Shown one piece after another: positions 52,188 to 62,700 of a stretch of 64,000 nt of DNA (position 1 is the first letter of the stretch; each line of letters opens with the position of its first letter). The position numbers were made by a program, and so were the translations under genes. This DNA comes from Enterovirga aerilata (GTDB taxonomy: Bacteria > Pseudomonadota > Alphaproteobacteria > Rhizobiales > Beijerinckiaceae). The notes beneath the pieces were generated by a model. The model was not told the origin of the DNA and did no database searches. It was given only the letters and a program-made list of their open reading frames with translations. Location: the NCBI RefSeq assembly GCF_013044135.1, contig NZ_JABEPP010000002.1, positions 496,001-560,000 on the forward strand, written 5' to 3'.

Positions 52188-52829
52188 CTATTCGCCCTGG
52201 GCCCAGGCGCGACGCACGGGATAACCCTCGCCCTCCAGGAGGCAGGCCGTCTCGTAGAGAGGCAGCCCCACCACCGCGCCGTAGGACCCTACTATGCCCA
52301 GCACGAAGGCGCCGGCGAGCCCCTGGATGGCGTAGCCGCCGGCCTTGCCGCGCCATTCGCCGGACGCGAGATAGGCGGCAAGCTCGGGCGCGGAGAGGCG
52401 TTTGAACCTGACCCGCGTCTCCACGAGCCGCTCGCGAACGCGTCCAGCAGGCGTGCGCAGGCAGATGCCCGTAAAGACGCGGTGCGCCCGGCCTGAAAGG
52501 AGTTCCAGGCAGCGGCGCGCCTCCTCGGCCGTTTCCGCCTTCGGGAGGATCCGCCGCCCGACCGCGACGACGGTATCGGCCGCAAGGAGGAAGGAGCCCT
52601 CCCCGCTTCCGGCCGCAGCCTCGGCCTTCGCGCGGGCGAGCCGGCGCGCATGGTGGCGAGGCAGTTCGCCTTTCAGCGGCGCCTCGTCGAGATCGGTCGG
52701 ACGCACCTCGTCCGGAACGAGACCGATCTGGGCGAGCAGCGCCAGCCGTCGCGGCGAGGCGGACGCGAGGACGAGACGGGGCGGCAGGCTGCCGCCTTCC
52801 GGATCGGCCGCAGCCCTTTCGGAAACCAT
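52188..52829 (-). CDS. maf: Maf-family nucleoside triphosphate pyrophosphatase
   Basis: 213 residues. Hydrolyses non-canonical or excess dNTP/UTP to monophosphates. Signature [18 protein letters not shown] at about residue 19, the catalytic Asp in [36 protein letters not shown] and [12 protein letters not shown], which matches the YhdE/YceF type with Gln-Gly. Start MVSERAAAD gives a normal length with a short N-terminal extension. Followed on the same strand, after the lipoprotein gap, by yacG. Confidence 0.93.
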   Translation of the reverse strand: MVSERAAADPEGGSLPPRLVLASASPRRLALLAQIGLVPDEVRPTDLDEAPLKGELPRHHARRLARAKAEAAAGSGEGSFLLAADTVVAVGRRILPKAETAEEARRCLELLSGRAHRVFTGICLRTPAGRVRERLVETRVRFKRLSAPELAAYLASGEWRGKAGGYAIQGLAGAFVLGIVGSYGAVVGLPLYETACLLEGEGYPVRRAWAQGE

Positions 52830-52933
52830 TCCCGCTCGACGTCCCTGCACCTCGCTTCGGCCCGGAACTTAGAGAGCCCCGGCGCGCTTGTGAACTCGCG
52901 ACGGCCGGCACGGCCGAACGGCACGGAGGCCCC

Positions 52934-53287
52934 ATGTCCCGCAATCTCACGCACGCCCTCGTGGAGACGGCGCTGGAGGCCGGCGAGGCGGCCGCGAACA
53001 GCGCGGTCACGATCGCCGCGCGCCTGCCGATCCTAGCGCATTGCCTCGTGAGACCCAGCGCGGACGGTCTCGCGGAATGGCATGGCGCCACCTCCGAGAA
53101 GGTCGTGGCGGCCTGGGAAGGCGCGATGGAAGCCTGCATGGCCTGGAATGCGATGATGTGGCGCGCGCTTGCGGCCCCGGTCACCCCGGCCGGGATGGCG
53201 CACGAGGCCCTCGTGCTGGTCCGGGCGGCCTCGAGGCCCGGTCACGCGCGCGTCCGGGCGAACGCGGCGCGCCTCGGGCGGTACTGA
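52934..53287 (+). CDS. Hypothetical helical protein (phasin-like length)
   Basis: 117 residues, Ala-rich and predicted all-helical, with repeated amphipathic stretches (HALVETALEAGEAAANSAVTIAARL; WHGATSEKVVAAWEGAMEACMAWNAMMW). The length and helicity resemble phasins and other granule-associated proteins, but no phasin motif is certain. It is divergent from maf and its stop codon directly abuts the stop of pssA. Confidence 0.6.
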   Translation: MSRNLTHALVETALEAGEAAANSAVTIAARLPILAHCLVRPSADGLAEWHGATSEKVVAAWEGAMEACMAWNAMMWRALAAPVTPAGMAHEALVLVRAASRPGHARVRANAARLGRY

Positions 53288-54130
53288 TCAGATCTCGACG
53301 CGGTCCCCTTCGGCAGGGAGGACGGCGGCCGGCGCCGCATGCTGCCGCCGGAGCCGCTGGTAATGCACCACCCCGAGCGGGATGGTCGCGAGATAGAAGA
53401 TCGTGATGATGACGAGCGCCTCGAAGGGGAAGCTCACGACGAGACCGAACACCGCGACCGTCATCACGAAGATGGGCAGCACCCAATCGCGCGGAATGCG
53501 TTTGCCCATCGTCTTCCCCGAATAGGTCGGGATGGTCGAGACCATGAGGAGCGCGATCACCAGCACGTAGCCGAGGACGACCGGCAGGAACTGCCACTCG
53601 GCCGGCCAGCCGAGGAAGTGGAGATAGATCGGCAGGAGCACCGTCCCTGCGCCCGCCGGAGCGGGCATGCCGACGAAGAAGTCCTTCTTCCATTCGGGTC
53701 GGTCCGGATCCTCGATCATGACGTTGAAGCGGGCGAGACGCAGCCCGGTCGCGATCGCGAAGATGAGCGCGACGATCCAGCCGAATGCCTTCGCGTCGTG
53801 GAGGACGAAGCTGTAGAGCACGAGCGCGGGCGCCACGCCGAAATTGACAAAATCGGCAAGCGAATCGAGTTCCGCCCCGAACCGGGAGGTTCCCTTGAGG
53901 AGGCGTGCCACGCGCCCGTCCACGCCATCCAGCAACGCCGCGACCACGATGGCCAGGACCGAAGGCTCGAGCTTGCCTTCGTAGGCAAGCCGGATGGCGG
54001 TCAGCCCGAGGCAGAGCGCGACGAGCGTGATGAGGTTCGGCGCGATCACCCGGAAAGGTACCGGCCGGTTGAACAGGCGCCGCCGGGGCTCGACCGGATC
54101 CGGGACGAAGGGCTGGAAGATGTCGCTCAT
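53288..54130 (-). CDS. pssA: CDP-diacylglycerol-serine O-phosphatidyltransferase
   Basis: 280-residue integral membrane enzyme making phosphatidylserine from CDP-diacylglycerol and serine. The CDP-alcohol phosphotransferase motif is complete: LDGVDGRVARLLKGTSRFGAELDSLADFV, i.e. DG-x2-AR-x8-G-x3-D-x3-D. Several hydrophobic helices follow. The type II (Bacillus/alpha) arrangement fits. It is 61 bases downstream of psd on the same strand, so synthesis and decarboxylation of phosphatidylserine are encoded together. Confidence 0.95.
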   Translation of the reverse strand: MSDIFQPFVPDPVEPRRRLFNRPVPFRVIAPNLITLVALCLGLTAIRLAYEGKLEPSVLAIVVAALLDGVDGRVARLLKGTSRFGAELDSLADFVNFGVAPALVLYSFVLHDAKAFGWIVALIFAIATGLRLARFNVMIEDPDRPEWKKDFFVGMPAPAGAGTVLLPIYLHFLGWPAEWQFLPVVLGYVLVIALLMVSTIPTYSGKTMGKRIPRDWVLPIFVMTVAVFGLVVSFPFEALVIITIFYLATIPLGVVHYQRLRRQHAAPAAVLPAEGDRVEI

Positions 54131-54191
54131 GCGGCTTGGCTCGGGCGCAGGCTAGGGGCGCGGGGACCCTCGGACAAGCGAGGGGGCAGGC

Positions 54192-54893
54192 TCATGACGC
54201 GAGATAGGTCCGCGGGGCCTCGTTGCCCAGGATGTCGGCGAGCACCGTCTCGCCGGCGATCGCCTTCTGGCCCACGCCGACGAGCACCTGCGCGGTCGGC
54301 GGGAGGTAGACGTCTACCCGCGAGCCGAACCGGATCAGGCCGAAGCGCTGGCCCGTCGTGATGCTGTCACCCTCCTTGACCCAGTCCACGATGCGTCGGG
54401 CAACGAGCCCCGCGATCTGCACCACGCCCACCGACACGCCCCCGGTCTCGATCACAAGGGCGTTGCGCTCGTTGTCCTCGCTCGCCTTGTCGAGATCGGC
54501 GTTGAGGAAGAGCCCGGGCGTGTACGCGACGCGGATGATGCGTCCCGTCACGGGCGAGCGGTTCACGTGGCAGTCGAACACGTTCATGAACACCGAGATG
54601 CGGAGCATCGGGGCCTCCGGCAGCCCCATCTCGGGCGGCGGAGCCGCGTTGGTGATCATGCTAATGCGTCCATCCGCCGGCGAGACCACCAGGCCCTCAC
54701 GAACTGGCGTCACCCGTTCGGGATCGCGAAAGAAGTAGCAGACCCACAGCGTGACGATCAGCAGGATCCAGAACAGCGGCGCCCAGACGAACCCGAGCAG
54801 CACCGCGGCCGCAAACGCGATGGCGATGAAGGGATAGCCCTCGCGGCGGATCGGCACGAAAAGCCGCCGGATCGATTCGTAGATATCGGTCAT
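54192..54893 (-). CDS. psd: Phosphatidylserine decarboxylase proenzyme
   Basis: 233 residues, short alphaproteobacterial type. Two N-terminal hydrophobic helices, [28 protein letters not shown] (catalytic His region) and the self-cleavage motif Gly-Ser in [14 protein letters not shown], which generates the pyruvoyl group on the new alpha chain. Converts phosphatidylserine to phosphatidylethanolamine in the inner membrane. Upstream of pssA in the same unit. Confidence 0.95.
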   Translation of the reverse strand: MTDIYESIRRLFVPIRREGYPFIAIAFAAAVLLGFVWAPLFWILLIVTLWVCYFFRDPERVTPVREGLVVSPADGRISMITNAAPPPEMGLPEAPMLRISVFMNVFDCHVNRSPVTGRIIRVAYTPGLFLNADLDKASEDNERNALVIETGGVSVGVVQIAGLVARRIVDWVKEGDSITTGQRFGLIRFGSRVDVYLPPTAQVLVGVGQKAIAGETVLADILGNEAPRTYLAS

Positions 54894-54951
54894 GTCGCCC
54901 TTTGCTGGTGCCGTCCTGCCGGCCCGCGGATCGCAGGCCTCCTCTCCAGAA

Positions 54952-56877
54952 TCAACCGGCCACGCTCACGCGCAGCGAAGGCGCCTCTTGCGCCTGCGTC
55001 TGCTGCAGCGTTTCCATGGCCTCGGCCGCCTTGCGCTGCCGGTCCCACATCGCGGCATAGACGCCATCCCTGGCCAGGAGATCGGCATGGGTGCCGCGCT
55101 CGACGATCACGCCGCCATCCAGGACGATGATCTCGTCGGCTCCGACGACGGTCGAAAGCCGGTGCGCAATGACGATGGTCGTGCGGTCCCGGGAGACGCG
55201 CTCGAGGGCGTCCTGGATCTCCTTCTCGGTGAACGAATCGAGCGCCGAGGTCGCCTCGTCGAGGATCAGGATCGGCGGGGCCTTGAGGATCGTTCGGGCA
55301 ATCGCGACGCGCTGCTTCTCGCCGCCCGATAGCTTGAGCCCGCGCTCGCCGACCGGCGTGTCGTAGCCTTCCGGCAGCGCGCGCACGAAGCCGTCGATCT
55401 GCGCGAGCCGGGCGGCCTCCGCGATATCCTCCGGACGGGCGCCGTCGCGACCATAGGCGATGTTGTACCCGATCGTGTCGTTGAACAGCACGGTGTCCTG
55501 GGGGACCATGCCGATCGCCGCGCGCAGGCTTGCCTGCTGCACCTCCGAAATGTCCTGCCCATCGATGAGGATGCCCCCGCTCGTCGGCTCGTAGAACCTG
55601 AACAGGAGGCGCGAGATCGTCGACTTGCCGGCTCCCGAGGGGCCCACGATAGCCACCGTGCGCCCGGCCGGCACCGCGAAGCTGATCCCCTTCAGGATCG
55701 GCCGGGCGGACGTGTAGGCGAAATGCACGTCCTCGAACCGGACCTCGCCCTCCCTCACCACGAGGGGCTGCGCGCCCGGCCGGTCCTGGATCTCGGGATG
55801 TTGCTCGATGATCCGGAACATGTCGTCGATGTCGATGAGCGCCTGCTTGATCTCGCGGTACAGCATGCCCATGAAGTTGAGCGGGATGTAGAGCTGGACC
55901 AGCATCGCATTCACCAGCACGAAGCTGCCGACCGACGCCCTCCCCGCCATGATGTCGCGCGCAGCGAGCAGCATCACCACCGTCATTCCGGCCGAGAAGA
56001 TCACGGCCTGTCCCGAATTCAAGACGGCGAGGGACGTGTAGGTCTGGGTGGATGCCCGTTCGTAGCGCTGCATGGAGCGGTCGTAGCGCTCGGCCTCGCG
56101 GCGCTCCGCACCGAAATACTTCACCGTCTCGTAGTTCAGAAGCGAGTCGACGGCCCGCACATTGGCGTCGGTATCGGAGTCGTTCATCTGCTTGCGGATG
56201 GAGATCCGCCACTCGGTCGCCTTGTAGGTATAGGCGAGATAGACGGCGACCATCACGACGACGACGGCCGAATAGAGCCAATCGAACTCCCAGGCGAGGA
56301 TTCCGATCACGAGCGCGAACTCGACGATCGTCGGGATGAGCTGGAGCACGAAGAGGCGCGAGAGTTCCTCGATGCCGTTCCTCCCGCGCTCCAGCACCCG
56401 CGTAAGCCCGCCCGTCTTGCGCTCCAGGTGGAAGCGGAGCGAGAGCGCATGCATGTGCTCGAAGGTCTTCTGGGCGAGCCGCCGCACGGCATGCATCGCG
56501 ACCTTGGCGAAGAGACCGTCGCGCACCTGCGTCAGCAGCGCCTGAAGCGCGCGGGAGACGCCGTAGACGACGGTCAGCGCAAGCGGCGCCCCCCAGGCGC
56601 CCCAGGGCAGCCCGGCGATCCAGTCCGGCAGGCTCGCGGCCTCTCCGGGTCCCCCCTTCCCCGTCGCGAGCACGAGCGCGTCCGTGGCCCATTTGAAGGC
56701 GAAGGGCGTGACCATGGTCACGCCCTTCGCGATCAGCAGGAGGCCGAAGGCGAGGAATACGCGCCGCTGCAGCTCCGGCCGGCCCGTCGGCCAGAGATAG
56801 GGCCACAATCTGAAGAGCGTGGCGACGAGGCCCGGGCGCGGTTGCGGCGCCTCGATGGCCGAGGGTGGTGCGAGCAT
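54952..56877 (-). CDS. ABC exporter of the Atm1/HMT1 type
   Basis: 641 residues: membrane domain with six helices (about 30-330; [25 protein letters not shown] is characteristic of the Atm1/HMT1 group) fused to a nucleotide-binding domain. Walker A is VGPSGAGKS, the signature is [14 protein letters not shown], and Walker B is [14 protein letters not shown] followed by the H-loop AHRLST. Related proteins export glutathione-linked or Fe/S precursors and heavy-metal complexes. 58 bases upstream of psd on the same strand. Confidence 0.92.
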   Translation of the reverse strand: MLAPPSAIEAPQPRPGLVATLFRLWPYLWPTGRPELQRRVFLAFGLLLIAKGVTMVTPFAFKWATDALVLATGKGGPGEAASLPDWIAGLPWGAWGAPLALTVVYGVSRALQALLTQVRDGLFAKVAMHAVRRLAQKTFEHMHALSLRFHLERKTGGLTRVLERGRNGIEELSRLFVLQLIPTIVEFALVIGILAWEFDWLYSAVVVVMVAVYLAYTYKATEWRISIRKQMNDSDTDANVRAVDSLLNYETVKYFGAERREAERYDRSMQRYERASTQTYTSLAVLNSGQAVIFSAGMTVVMLLAARDIMAGRASVGSFVLVNAMLVQLYIPLNFMGMLYREIKQALIDIDDMFRIIEQHPEIQDRPGAQPLVVREGEVRFEDVHFAYTSARPILKGISFAVPAGRTVAIVGPSGAGKSTISRLLFRFYEPTSGGILIDGQDISEVQQASLRAAIGMVPQDTVLFNDTIGYNIAYGRDGARPEDIAEAARLAQIDGFVRALPEGYDTPVGERGLKLSGGEKQRVAIARTILKAPPILILDEATSALDSFTEKEIQDALERVSRDRTTIVIAHRLSTVVGADEIIVLDGGVIVERGTHADLLARDGVYAAMWDRQRKAAEAMETLQQTQAQEAPSLRVSVAG

Positions 56878-56954
56878 TCGTCCTGTCCGGTAGGCCCGGG
56901 ATATAGGTCAGGGCGCGCCGCCTTGCACCTGCCGCCCCCCACCCAGGGTGACCA

Positions 56955-58406
56955 TCAGCGCGTCTTCGCCGCCTCGTCGGCCGGAAGCACGAAGACCTGG
57001 CCCGGATAGATCAGATCGGGATTGCGGATCTGCGGCGAGTTCGCTCCGTAGATGACGGTGTAGCGGAGGCCGCGTCCGTAGACGCGCTTGGAGATGCGCC
57101 AGAGATTGTCGCCGCGCGCGACGATGGCCGTATTGACCTCGGGTACGACGACCTGGCCGGGATCGGCGAGGGCGATCGCGTTCGGAGAGGCGGCCGCCTG
57201 GGGCGCTGCCGAACCCGAGGAGGATCCTCCCCGCCCGGTCCCGGGCTGGAGCCCCGCGACCACGGAACCCGGGGCAGGGGCGCGCTCCGGCTGCCGTCCC
57301 GTGAGGTCGCCGGTGTGCGGCGAGCCCGGTGCCGTGGAGCCGGCAGAATCCGTGGCCCGGCCCACGGGGGCGCCGGCGACCGCGACCGGCGGCGGAGCCG
57401 GCACGGTGAAGGGGACTTCGGCGCGCGATTTCACGGCGCCTGTCACGGGATCCACATCGTCCAGGCGGATGCGATAGTCGCCCGGCTTGATACCGCGCTC
57501 GATGGAGAAGGACAGGCGCCCGTCCGGGCCCGTCCCGCTCGGCGCCACGAAGGCATCGTTCAGATAAAGACGGATCGTCGCGCCGGGTGCGGCTTGGCCG
57601 GAGATGAAGAGCCGACCCGTCCCTTCCGTCTCCACCGTGGCGATGCGGATCTCGGGCCGTTTGGCCGGAGCGGATGGCGCTCCCGCGGGAACAGCTGGCG
57701 CAGCGGAGTTTCCCGCGGCGGCGACGGCCGGAGTCGAGGCGGCCGGTTCGTCCGGCTTCGACAGCACGATGGTCGGCTGGTCGGGCGCCGTAACCGTCAC
57801 GAGCGGCGTCTGCTTCCGGTCGGGTGCGATCACGACGGTCACACTCTGCGCGGACCGCATGCGGCCGCCCTCCGACGAGGTCGCCTGGAGTACGATCTCA
57901 TGCGAGCCGGCCGGAAGAGGCGGGGGCACGAAGGCGAAAAGTCCCGACGCGTCCGCGACCACGCGCGCGAAAGGCTGGCCGTTGCGGAGGAGCTCGACGG
58001 TCGCACTCGGCGCGGCGCGCCCCGCGATCACGCTCTCGCCTGTGGGCTCCACCCGGACGACGTCGAACGAAGGAAGCTTGGGCTCGGACGCGGCCGCCTC
58101 CGCGGGTTTCGCCGCCTCGCCTAGCTTCGGACCCTCCGCTTGCCCGGCACCGACCGGAGCGGCCTGCCCCGGGGCCGGTTGAGGCGGGAGAGCCGCGGAT
58201 TGCTGCGCCGGCGCCGCCGGAGCGGTGACCGCCCCGGACGGCCGGCTACCCGGAGGATCCGTCCGGGGCGCCTGCTCCACGGTCCGACCGGCGATCTGGG
58301 GTGGCGGCGCGGCCGTGCGCTCGCGGGAAAAGTGCCAGCCCAGCCCCGCGGCGAATGCCAGAATCGCCAGGACCGAGATAATCGTCCTGGCGGGACCCAC
58401 GCTCAT
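56955..58406 (-). CDS. LysM-domain peptidoglycan-binding protein with Ig-like repeats
   Basis: 483 residues. One N-terminal membrane helix (about 8-25, IISVLAILAFAAGLGWHFS), then a Pro/Ala-rich linker, two beta-sandwich segments of bacterial Ig-like type (VRVEPTGESVIAGRAAPSATVELLRNGQ and IATVETEGTGRLFISGQAAPGATIRLYLND), another disordered stretch and a C-terminal LysM (VARGDNLWRISKRVYGRGLRYTVIYGANSPQIRNPDLIYPGQVFVLP, about 430-478). Anchored in the inner membrane and reaching the cell wall. Known as a widespread hypothetical in Hyphomicrobiales; role not established. Confidence 0.88.
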   Translation of the reverse strand: MSVGPARTIISVLAILAFAAGLGWHFSRERTAAPPPQIAGRTVEQAPRTDPPGSRPSGAVTAPAAPAQQSAALPPQPAPGQAAPVGAGQAEGPKLGEAAKPAEAAASEPKLPSFDVVRVEPTGESVIAGRAAPSATVELLRNGQPFARVVADASGLFAFVPPPLPAGSHEIVLQATSSEGGRMRSAQSVTVVIAPDRKQTPLVTVTAPDQPTIVLSKPDEPAASTPAVAAAGNSAAPAVPAGAPSAPAKRPEIRIATVETEGTGRLFISGQAAPGATIRLYLNDAFVAPSGTGPDGRLSFSIERGIKPGDYRIRLDDVDPVTGAVKSRAEVPFTVPAPPPVAVAGAPVGRATDSAGSTAPGSPHTGDLTGRQPERAPAPGSVVAGLQPGTGRGGSSSGSAAPQAAASPNAIALADPGQVVVPEVNTAIVARGDNLWRISKRVYGRGLRYTVIYGANSPQIRNPDLIYPGQVFVLPADEAAKTR

Positions 58407-58492
58407 GTCGTTCCCAATCGCACGTTCGGCTTGGAAGCTTGCACTCTCGTCTACAAGTTACGACCGGAAACGAGCGGCAACAAGGAGATAGC

Positions 58493-59137
58493 ATGCCCGA
58501 TCACGACGCGGCCCGCGAAGGCTTGCCGAATGGCGGCGGAAGCGCGCTGCGCAACGTCTGCGTCTATTGCGGGTCGAGCCCGGGCGCGGATCCGGCCTTC
58601 GCCAAAGCCGCAGAGGAACTCGGCCGGCTCCTCGCCGAAGCCGGGCTGGGGCTCGTCTATGGCGGCGGGGACGTCGGCCTGATGGGCATCACGGCCAGAT
58701 CAGTGCTGCGTCACGGCGGGCATGTCACGGGCATCATCCCGGACTTCCTGCGCCGGCGCGAGAACATGCTGGACGCAGCGCAGGAGACGATCATCGTCCC
58801 GGACATGCATACGCGCAAGCAGCTCATGTTCGACCGCTCGGACGCCTTCGTCGCTCTGCCGGGCGGCGTCGGGACCCTCGAGGAGCTGGTGGAGCAGATG
58901 ACCTGGTCGCAGCTCGGGCGTCACACCAAGCCGATCCTCCTCCTCGACGTGAACGGCTTCTGGCGTCCGCTGATCGATCTCCTCGCCCATATGCGGCTGA
59001 ACGGGTTCATCCGAGCTGGTCTGGAGCTGAATTACGGGGTAGCCGAGAAGGTCGAGGATCTCATCCCGATGATGGAGGCGAGCTATCGCCGCCGGGGCGG
59101 GCAGGAGAACGCAGCCTTCATCGAGGAGCATTTCTGA
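58493..59137 (+). CDS. LOG-family protein (cytokinin riboside 5'-monophosphate phosphoribohydrolase-like)
   Basis: 214 residues, Rossmann-like TIGR00730 family. The start VCVYCGSSPGADP, LVYGGGDVGLMG, and the active-site PGGVGTLEEL with the upstream Arg in MHTRKQLM are intact. Plant LOG and bacterial relatives release the base from nucleoside monophosphates, including AMP. ATG with AAGGAG upstream. Divergent from the LysM gene by 86 bases. Confidence 0.93.
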   Translation: MPDHDAAREGLPNGGGSALRNVCVYCGSSPGADPAFAKAAEELGRLLAEAGLGLVYGGGDVGLMGITARSVLRHGGHVTGIIPDFLRRRENMLDAAQETIIVPDMHTRKQLMFDRSDAFVALPGGVGTLEELVEQMTWSQLGRHTKPILLLDVNGFWRPLIDLLAHMRLNGFIRAGLELNYGVAEKVEDLIPMMEASYRRRGGQENAAFIEEHF

Positions 59138-59264
59138 CCCGCTGCGCACCGCAGGATCGGCGCTGGACAGCGTTCCGGCCGGTCTGGACCGCACCGGACG
59201 GTTATGGTCACCTTGGCCGGGCGGGGGCTCTGCTTATTTGGGTTCCGCCGAGGGGGTTGAAGAC

Positions 59265-59693
59265 ATGTCGGGATGGAAATCGCTCGCAATCGCCTGCGGC
59301 TGCCTGCTGATCGCGGGAGGCGTGCAGGCGCAAACCTCGCTCTTCGAGCCGCCGGCATCCGGGAGCGGGGCTGCACCGCTGACCCCGCCGGCCGAGGAGG
59401 CGGCTCCCGCGGCGAGGCCGCGGGCGAAGGTGAAGCCTAAAGGACCCACGCCGGCGCGTGCGCTCAGCATCACGAACGACAGCGGCTCGGCGCTCACCGC
59501 GCTCGAAGTCTCGGCGGAGGGCAAGACGGCACGTTTGGCGAAAGAACTCGGATCGGGGCAGACCGTGACACTGCGCCTGCCGGCACTCAAGTCCTGCACA
59601 GTGACGATCTCGGCGACGTTCCAGCGGGCCGGCGAGGCCGACCTGCACGAGCAGGACATCTGCAAGGACCGGAAGGTCCGATTCGTGAACTGA
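59265..59693 (+). CDS. Secreted hypothetical protein
   Basis: 142 residues with a Sec signal peptide (MSGWKSLAIACGCLLIAGG, cleavage near VQAQ). The mature part has a Pro/Ala-rich linker, then a roughly 80-residue beta-rich domain (ALSITNDSGSALTALEVSA, GQTVTLRLPALKSCTVTISATF) with two cysteines (KSCTV and DICKD). It may be a small periplasmic Ig-like domain. No family is recognised. Convergent with dnaE. Confidence 0.68.
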   Translation: MSGWKSLAIACGCLLIAGGVQAQTSLFEPPASGSGAAPLTPPAEEAAPAARPRAKVKPKGPTPARALSITNDSGSALTALEVSAEGKTARLAKELGSGQTVTLRLPALKSCTVTISATFQRAGEADLHEQDICKDRKVRFVN

Positions 59694-59768
59694 CGGGACC
59701 GACCAGACCAGCTCCGTCGCCTCGCCTTCCAGCGATGGGCCGGAGAGGGCTGCGCCCCCCTCCCTCCC

Positions 59769-62700
59769 CTACGCGATCTGGACGTCGACCACGCCCGGCA
59801 CCGCCCGCAACGCACCCGCGATGGCCGGGGAGGCAGGGTAGCGGCCCTTCAGCTTCACCTCGACCTCGCGCTCGCCCTCGTCGAGGATGAGGATGAGGGA
59901 CACCTCGCCCTCGCCGCGGACATCGCCGCCGCGGGCCCGCAACCGGTCCTGCACGCTCGATATCGGCCGCGGGTCGCGTAAGAAGATGCGCATGTCGTTG
60001 CGGTGCCGGGCGAGCGCATCGTCGAGCGGCTCCGCAGACTGGATGCGGGCGCGGACGTCCTCGCCCTCGACGCCAGCCTGCAGGACCAGCAGGACGGCGC
60101 GGCCTGGCTCGAGCAGATCGCGATATGTCGTCAGCCCCTCCGAGAAGATGATCGCCTCGTAGTGGCCCGTCTGGTCCGACAGGTTCACGATACCCATCTT
60201 CGAGCCGCTCTTGGTGCGGCGCTCCTGCCGGTCGAGCACGCTCGCCGCGACGCGGCCGACGGAGCCGCCATTCGCCTTGGCCGTGCGGCAGAACTCGGCC
60301 CAGCTCTGGACGCGCAGCTTCTTCAGAAGCTCACCGTATTCGTCGAGCGGATGGCCGGACAGGAAGAAGCCGACCGCCTCGTATTCCTTGCGCAGCCGCT
60401 CGGCGGCGGGCCAGGCCTGATGGAGCGGCACCCTGAGCTCGATTCCGGGATCCGCAACGCCGCCGAACATGTCGAGCGCGCCGCCCGTGCGCATGTCTTC
60501 CGCGCGCTGCGCCAAGCCCATCATCGCATCGACCGCCGCCGTCGCCCGGGCGCGGTCCGGTTCGAGCTCGTCAAGGGCGCCGGCCGCGATGAGGTTCTCT
60601 AGCGTGCGCTTGTTCAGGACGCGCGGGTTGATGCGCTGCGCGAGATCGGTGAGGGTTCTGAACGGCTTGTCGCCGCGCGCCTCGACCAGGGCCTCCACCG
60701 CGCCCCGGCCGACCCCCTTGATGGCCGCGAGCGCGTAGCGGATGCCGCCCTGGCCTTCGCCGCCGCGCTCCACCTGGAACACCACGCCAGAGCGATTGAT
60801 GGAGGGCGGCTCGACCTTGATCCCGAGGCGCTGCGCCTCGCGCCGGAATTCGCCCAGCTTGTCGGTGTTGTCGATATCCATGGTCATGGAGGCCGCCAGG
60901 AACTCGACCGGATAGTTCGCCTTCAGGTACGCGGTCTGGTAGGCGACGAGCGCGTAGGCTGCCGCGTGGCTTTTGTTGAAGCCGTAATCGGCGAACTTGG
61001 CGAGCAGGTCGAAGATGGTGTCCGCGGTCTCGCGTTCCAGCCCGCGCTCGGTGCAGCCCCGCACGAAAATGTCGCGCTGGGCATCCATCTCCGCCTTGAT
61101 CTTCTTGCCCATCGCGCGGCGCAGCATGTCCGCGCCGCCGAGCGAATAGCCGGCGAGGAGCTTGGCGACCTCCATCACCTGCTCCTGGTAGACGATGATG
61201 CCGAAGGTCTCGCGCAGGATCGGCGCGAGTTTCGGATGCGGGTACCAGGTCTCCTCCGGGTCCGGGTCGCGCCCGAGCTTTCGCGCGCAATAGACCGGGA
61301 TGTTGGCCATCGGGCCCGGGCGGTAGAGCGCGACGAGCGCGATCAGGTCCTCGATGCGGTCGGCCTCCATCTCGCAGAGCGCCTTGCGCATGCCGGCCGA
61401 TTCCACCTGGAACACGCCCACCGTCTCGCCACGCCCGAGCTGCTCGTAGGTCTTCCTGTCGTCGAGCGGGATCGTCGCGAGATCGATATCGACGCCTTTC
61501 GCCCGGATCAGCTCAACCGCCTTCTTCAGCACGGTCAGGGTCTTGAGCCCGAGGAAGTCGAACTTCACGAGCCCCGCCTGCTCGACCCATTTCATGTTGA
61601 ACTGGGTCACCCGCATGCCCGTCTTCGGGTCGCGGTAGAGCGGCACCAGCTCTTCGAGAGGCCGGTCGCCGATCACGACGCCCGCGGCGTGCGTCGAGGC
61701 GTGGCGATGCAAGCCCTCCAGCTTCTTCGCGATCTCGAGCATGCGGCCGACGACAGGTTCCTCCCGGGCCGCCGCCTGCAGCTTCGGCTCGCCCGCGATC
61801 GCCTGGTCGAGCGTGACGGGATTTGCCGGATTGTTGGGGACGAGCTTGGTCAGCTTGTCGACCTGCCCGTAGGGCATTTCCAGCACGCGGCCGACATCGC
61901 GCATGACACCGCGGGCGAGCAGGGTGCCGAAGGTGATGATCTGCGCGACCTGCCGCTCGCCGTATCGATGCTGGACGTATTCGATCACGCGCTCGCGCCC
62001 GTCGACGCAGAAGTCGATGTCGAAATCCGGCATCGAGACGCGCTCGGGGTTCAGGAAGCGCTCGAAGAGCAGGCCGAAGCGGATCGGATCGAGATCGGTG
62101 ATGGTCAGCGCGTAGGCCACGAGCGAGCCCGCCCCCGAGCCGCGGCCGGGCCCGACCGGAATGTCGTGCTCCTTCGCCCATTTGATGAAGTCGGCGACGA
62201 TCAGGAAGTAGCCCGGGAACTTCATCCGGGTAATGACGCCGAGCTCGTAGCCGAGGCGCTCGCGATAATCCGCGGCCGTGTAGCCGGGCGCCGGTCCATG
62301 CGCGGCAAGCCGCGCCTCGAGTCCCTCCTCGGCCTGCCGGGCGAGTTCGGCCGCCTCGTCGAATGGCTCCGTCCCCTCCCCCGTGCCGAAGCTCGGCAGG
62401 ATCGGCTTCCGGGTCCTGACGCGGAAATGGCAGCGCATCGCGATCTCGACGCTCGCCTGCAGCGCATCCGGCAGGTCGGCGAAGAGTTCCGCCATCTCGG
62501 CCCGGGTGCGGAAGCGGTGCTCGGGCGTGAGCCGGCGGCGGTTGTCGTCGGAAACGAGCCGGCCCTCGGCGATCGCGAGGAGCGCATCCTGGGCCTCGAA
62601 ATCGGAGGCGGAGGCGAAGAAGGGCTCGTTCGTCGCCACGATCGGGATGCCGCGCGCATCCGCCATATCGATGAGCTGGCCCTCGACCATCCGCTCCGCG

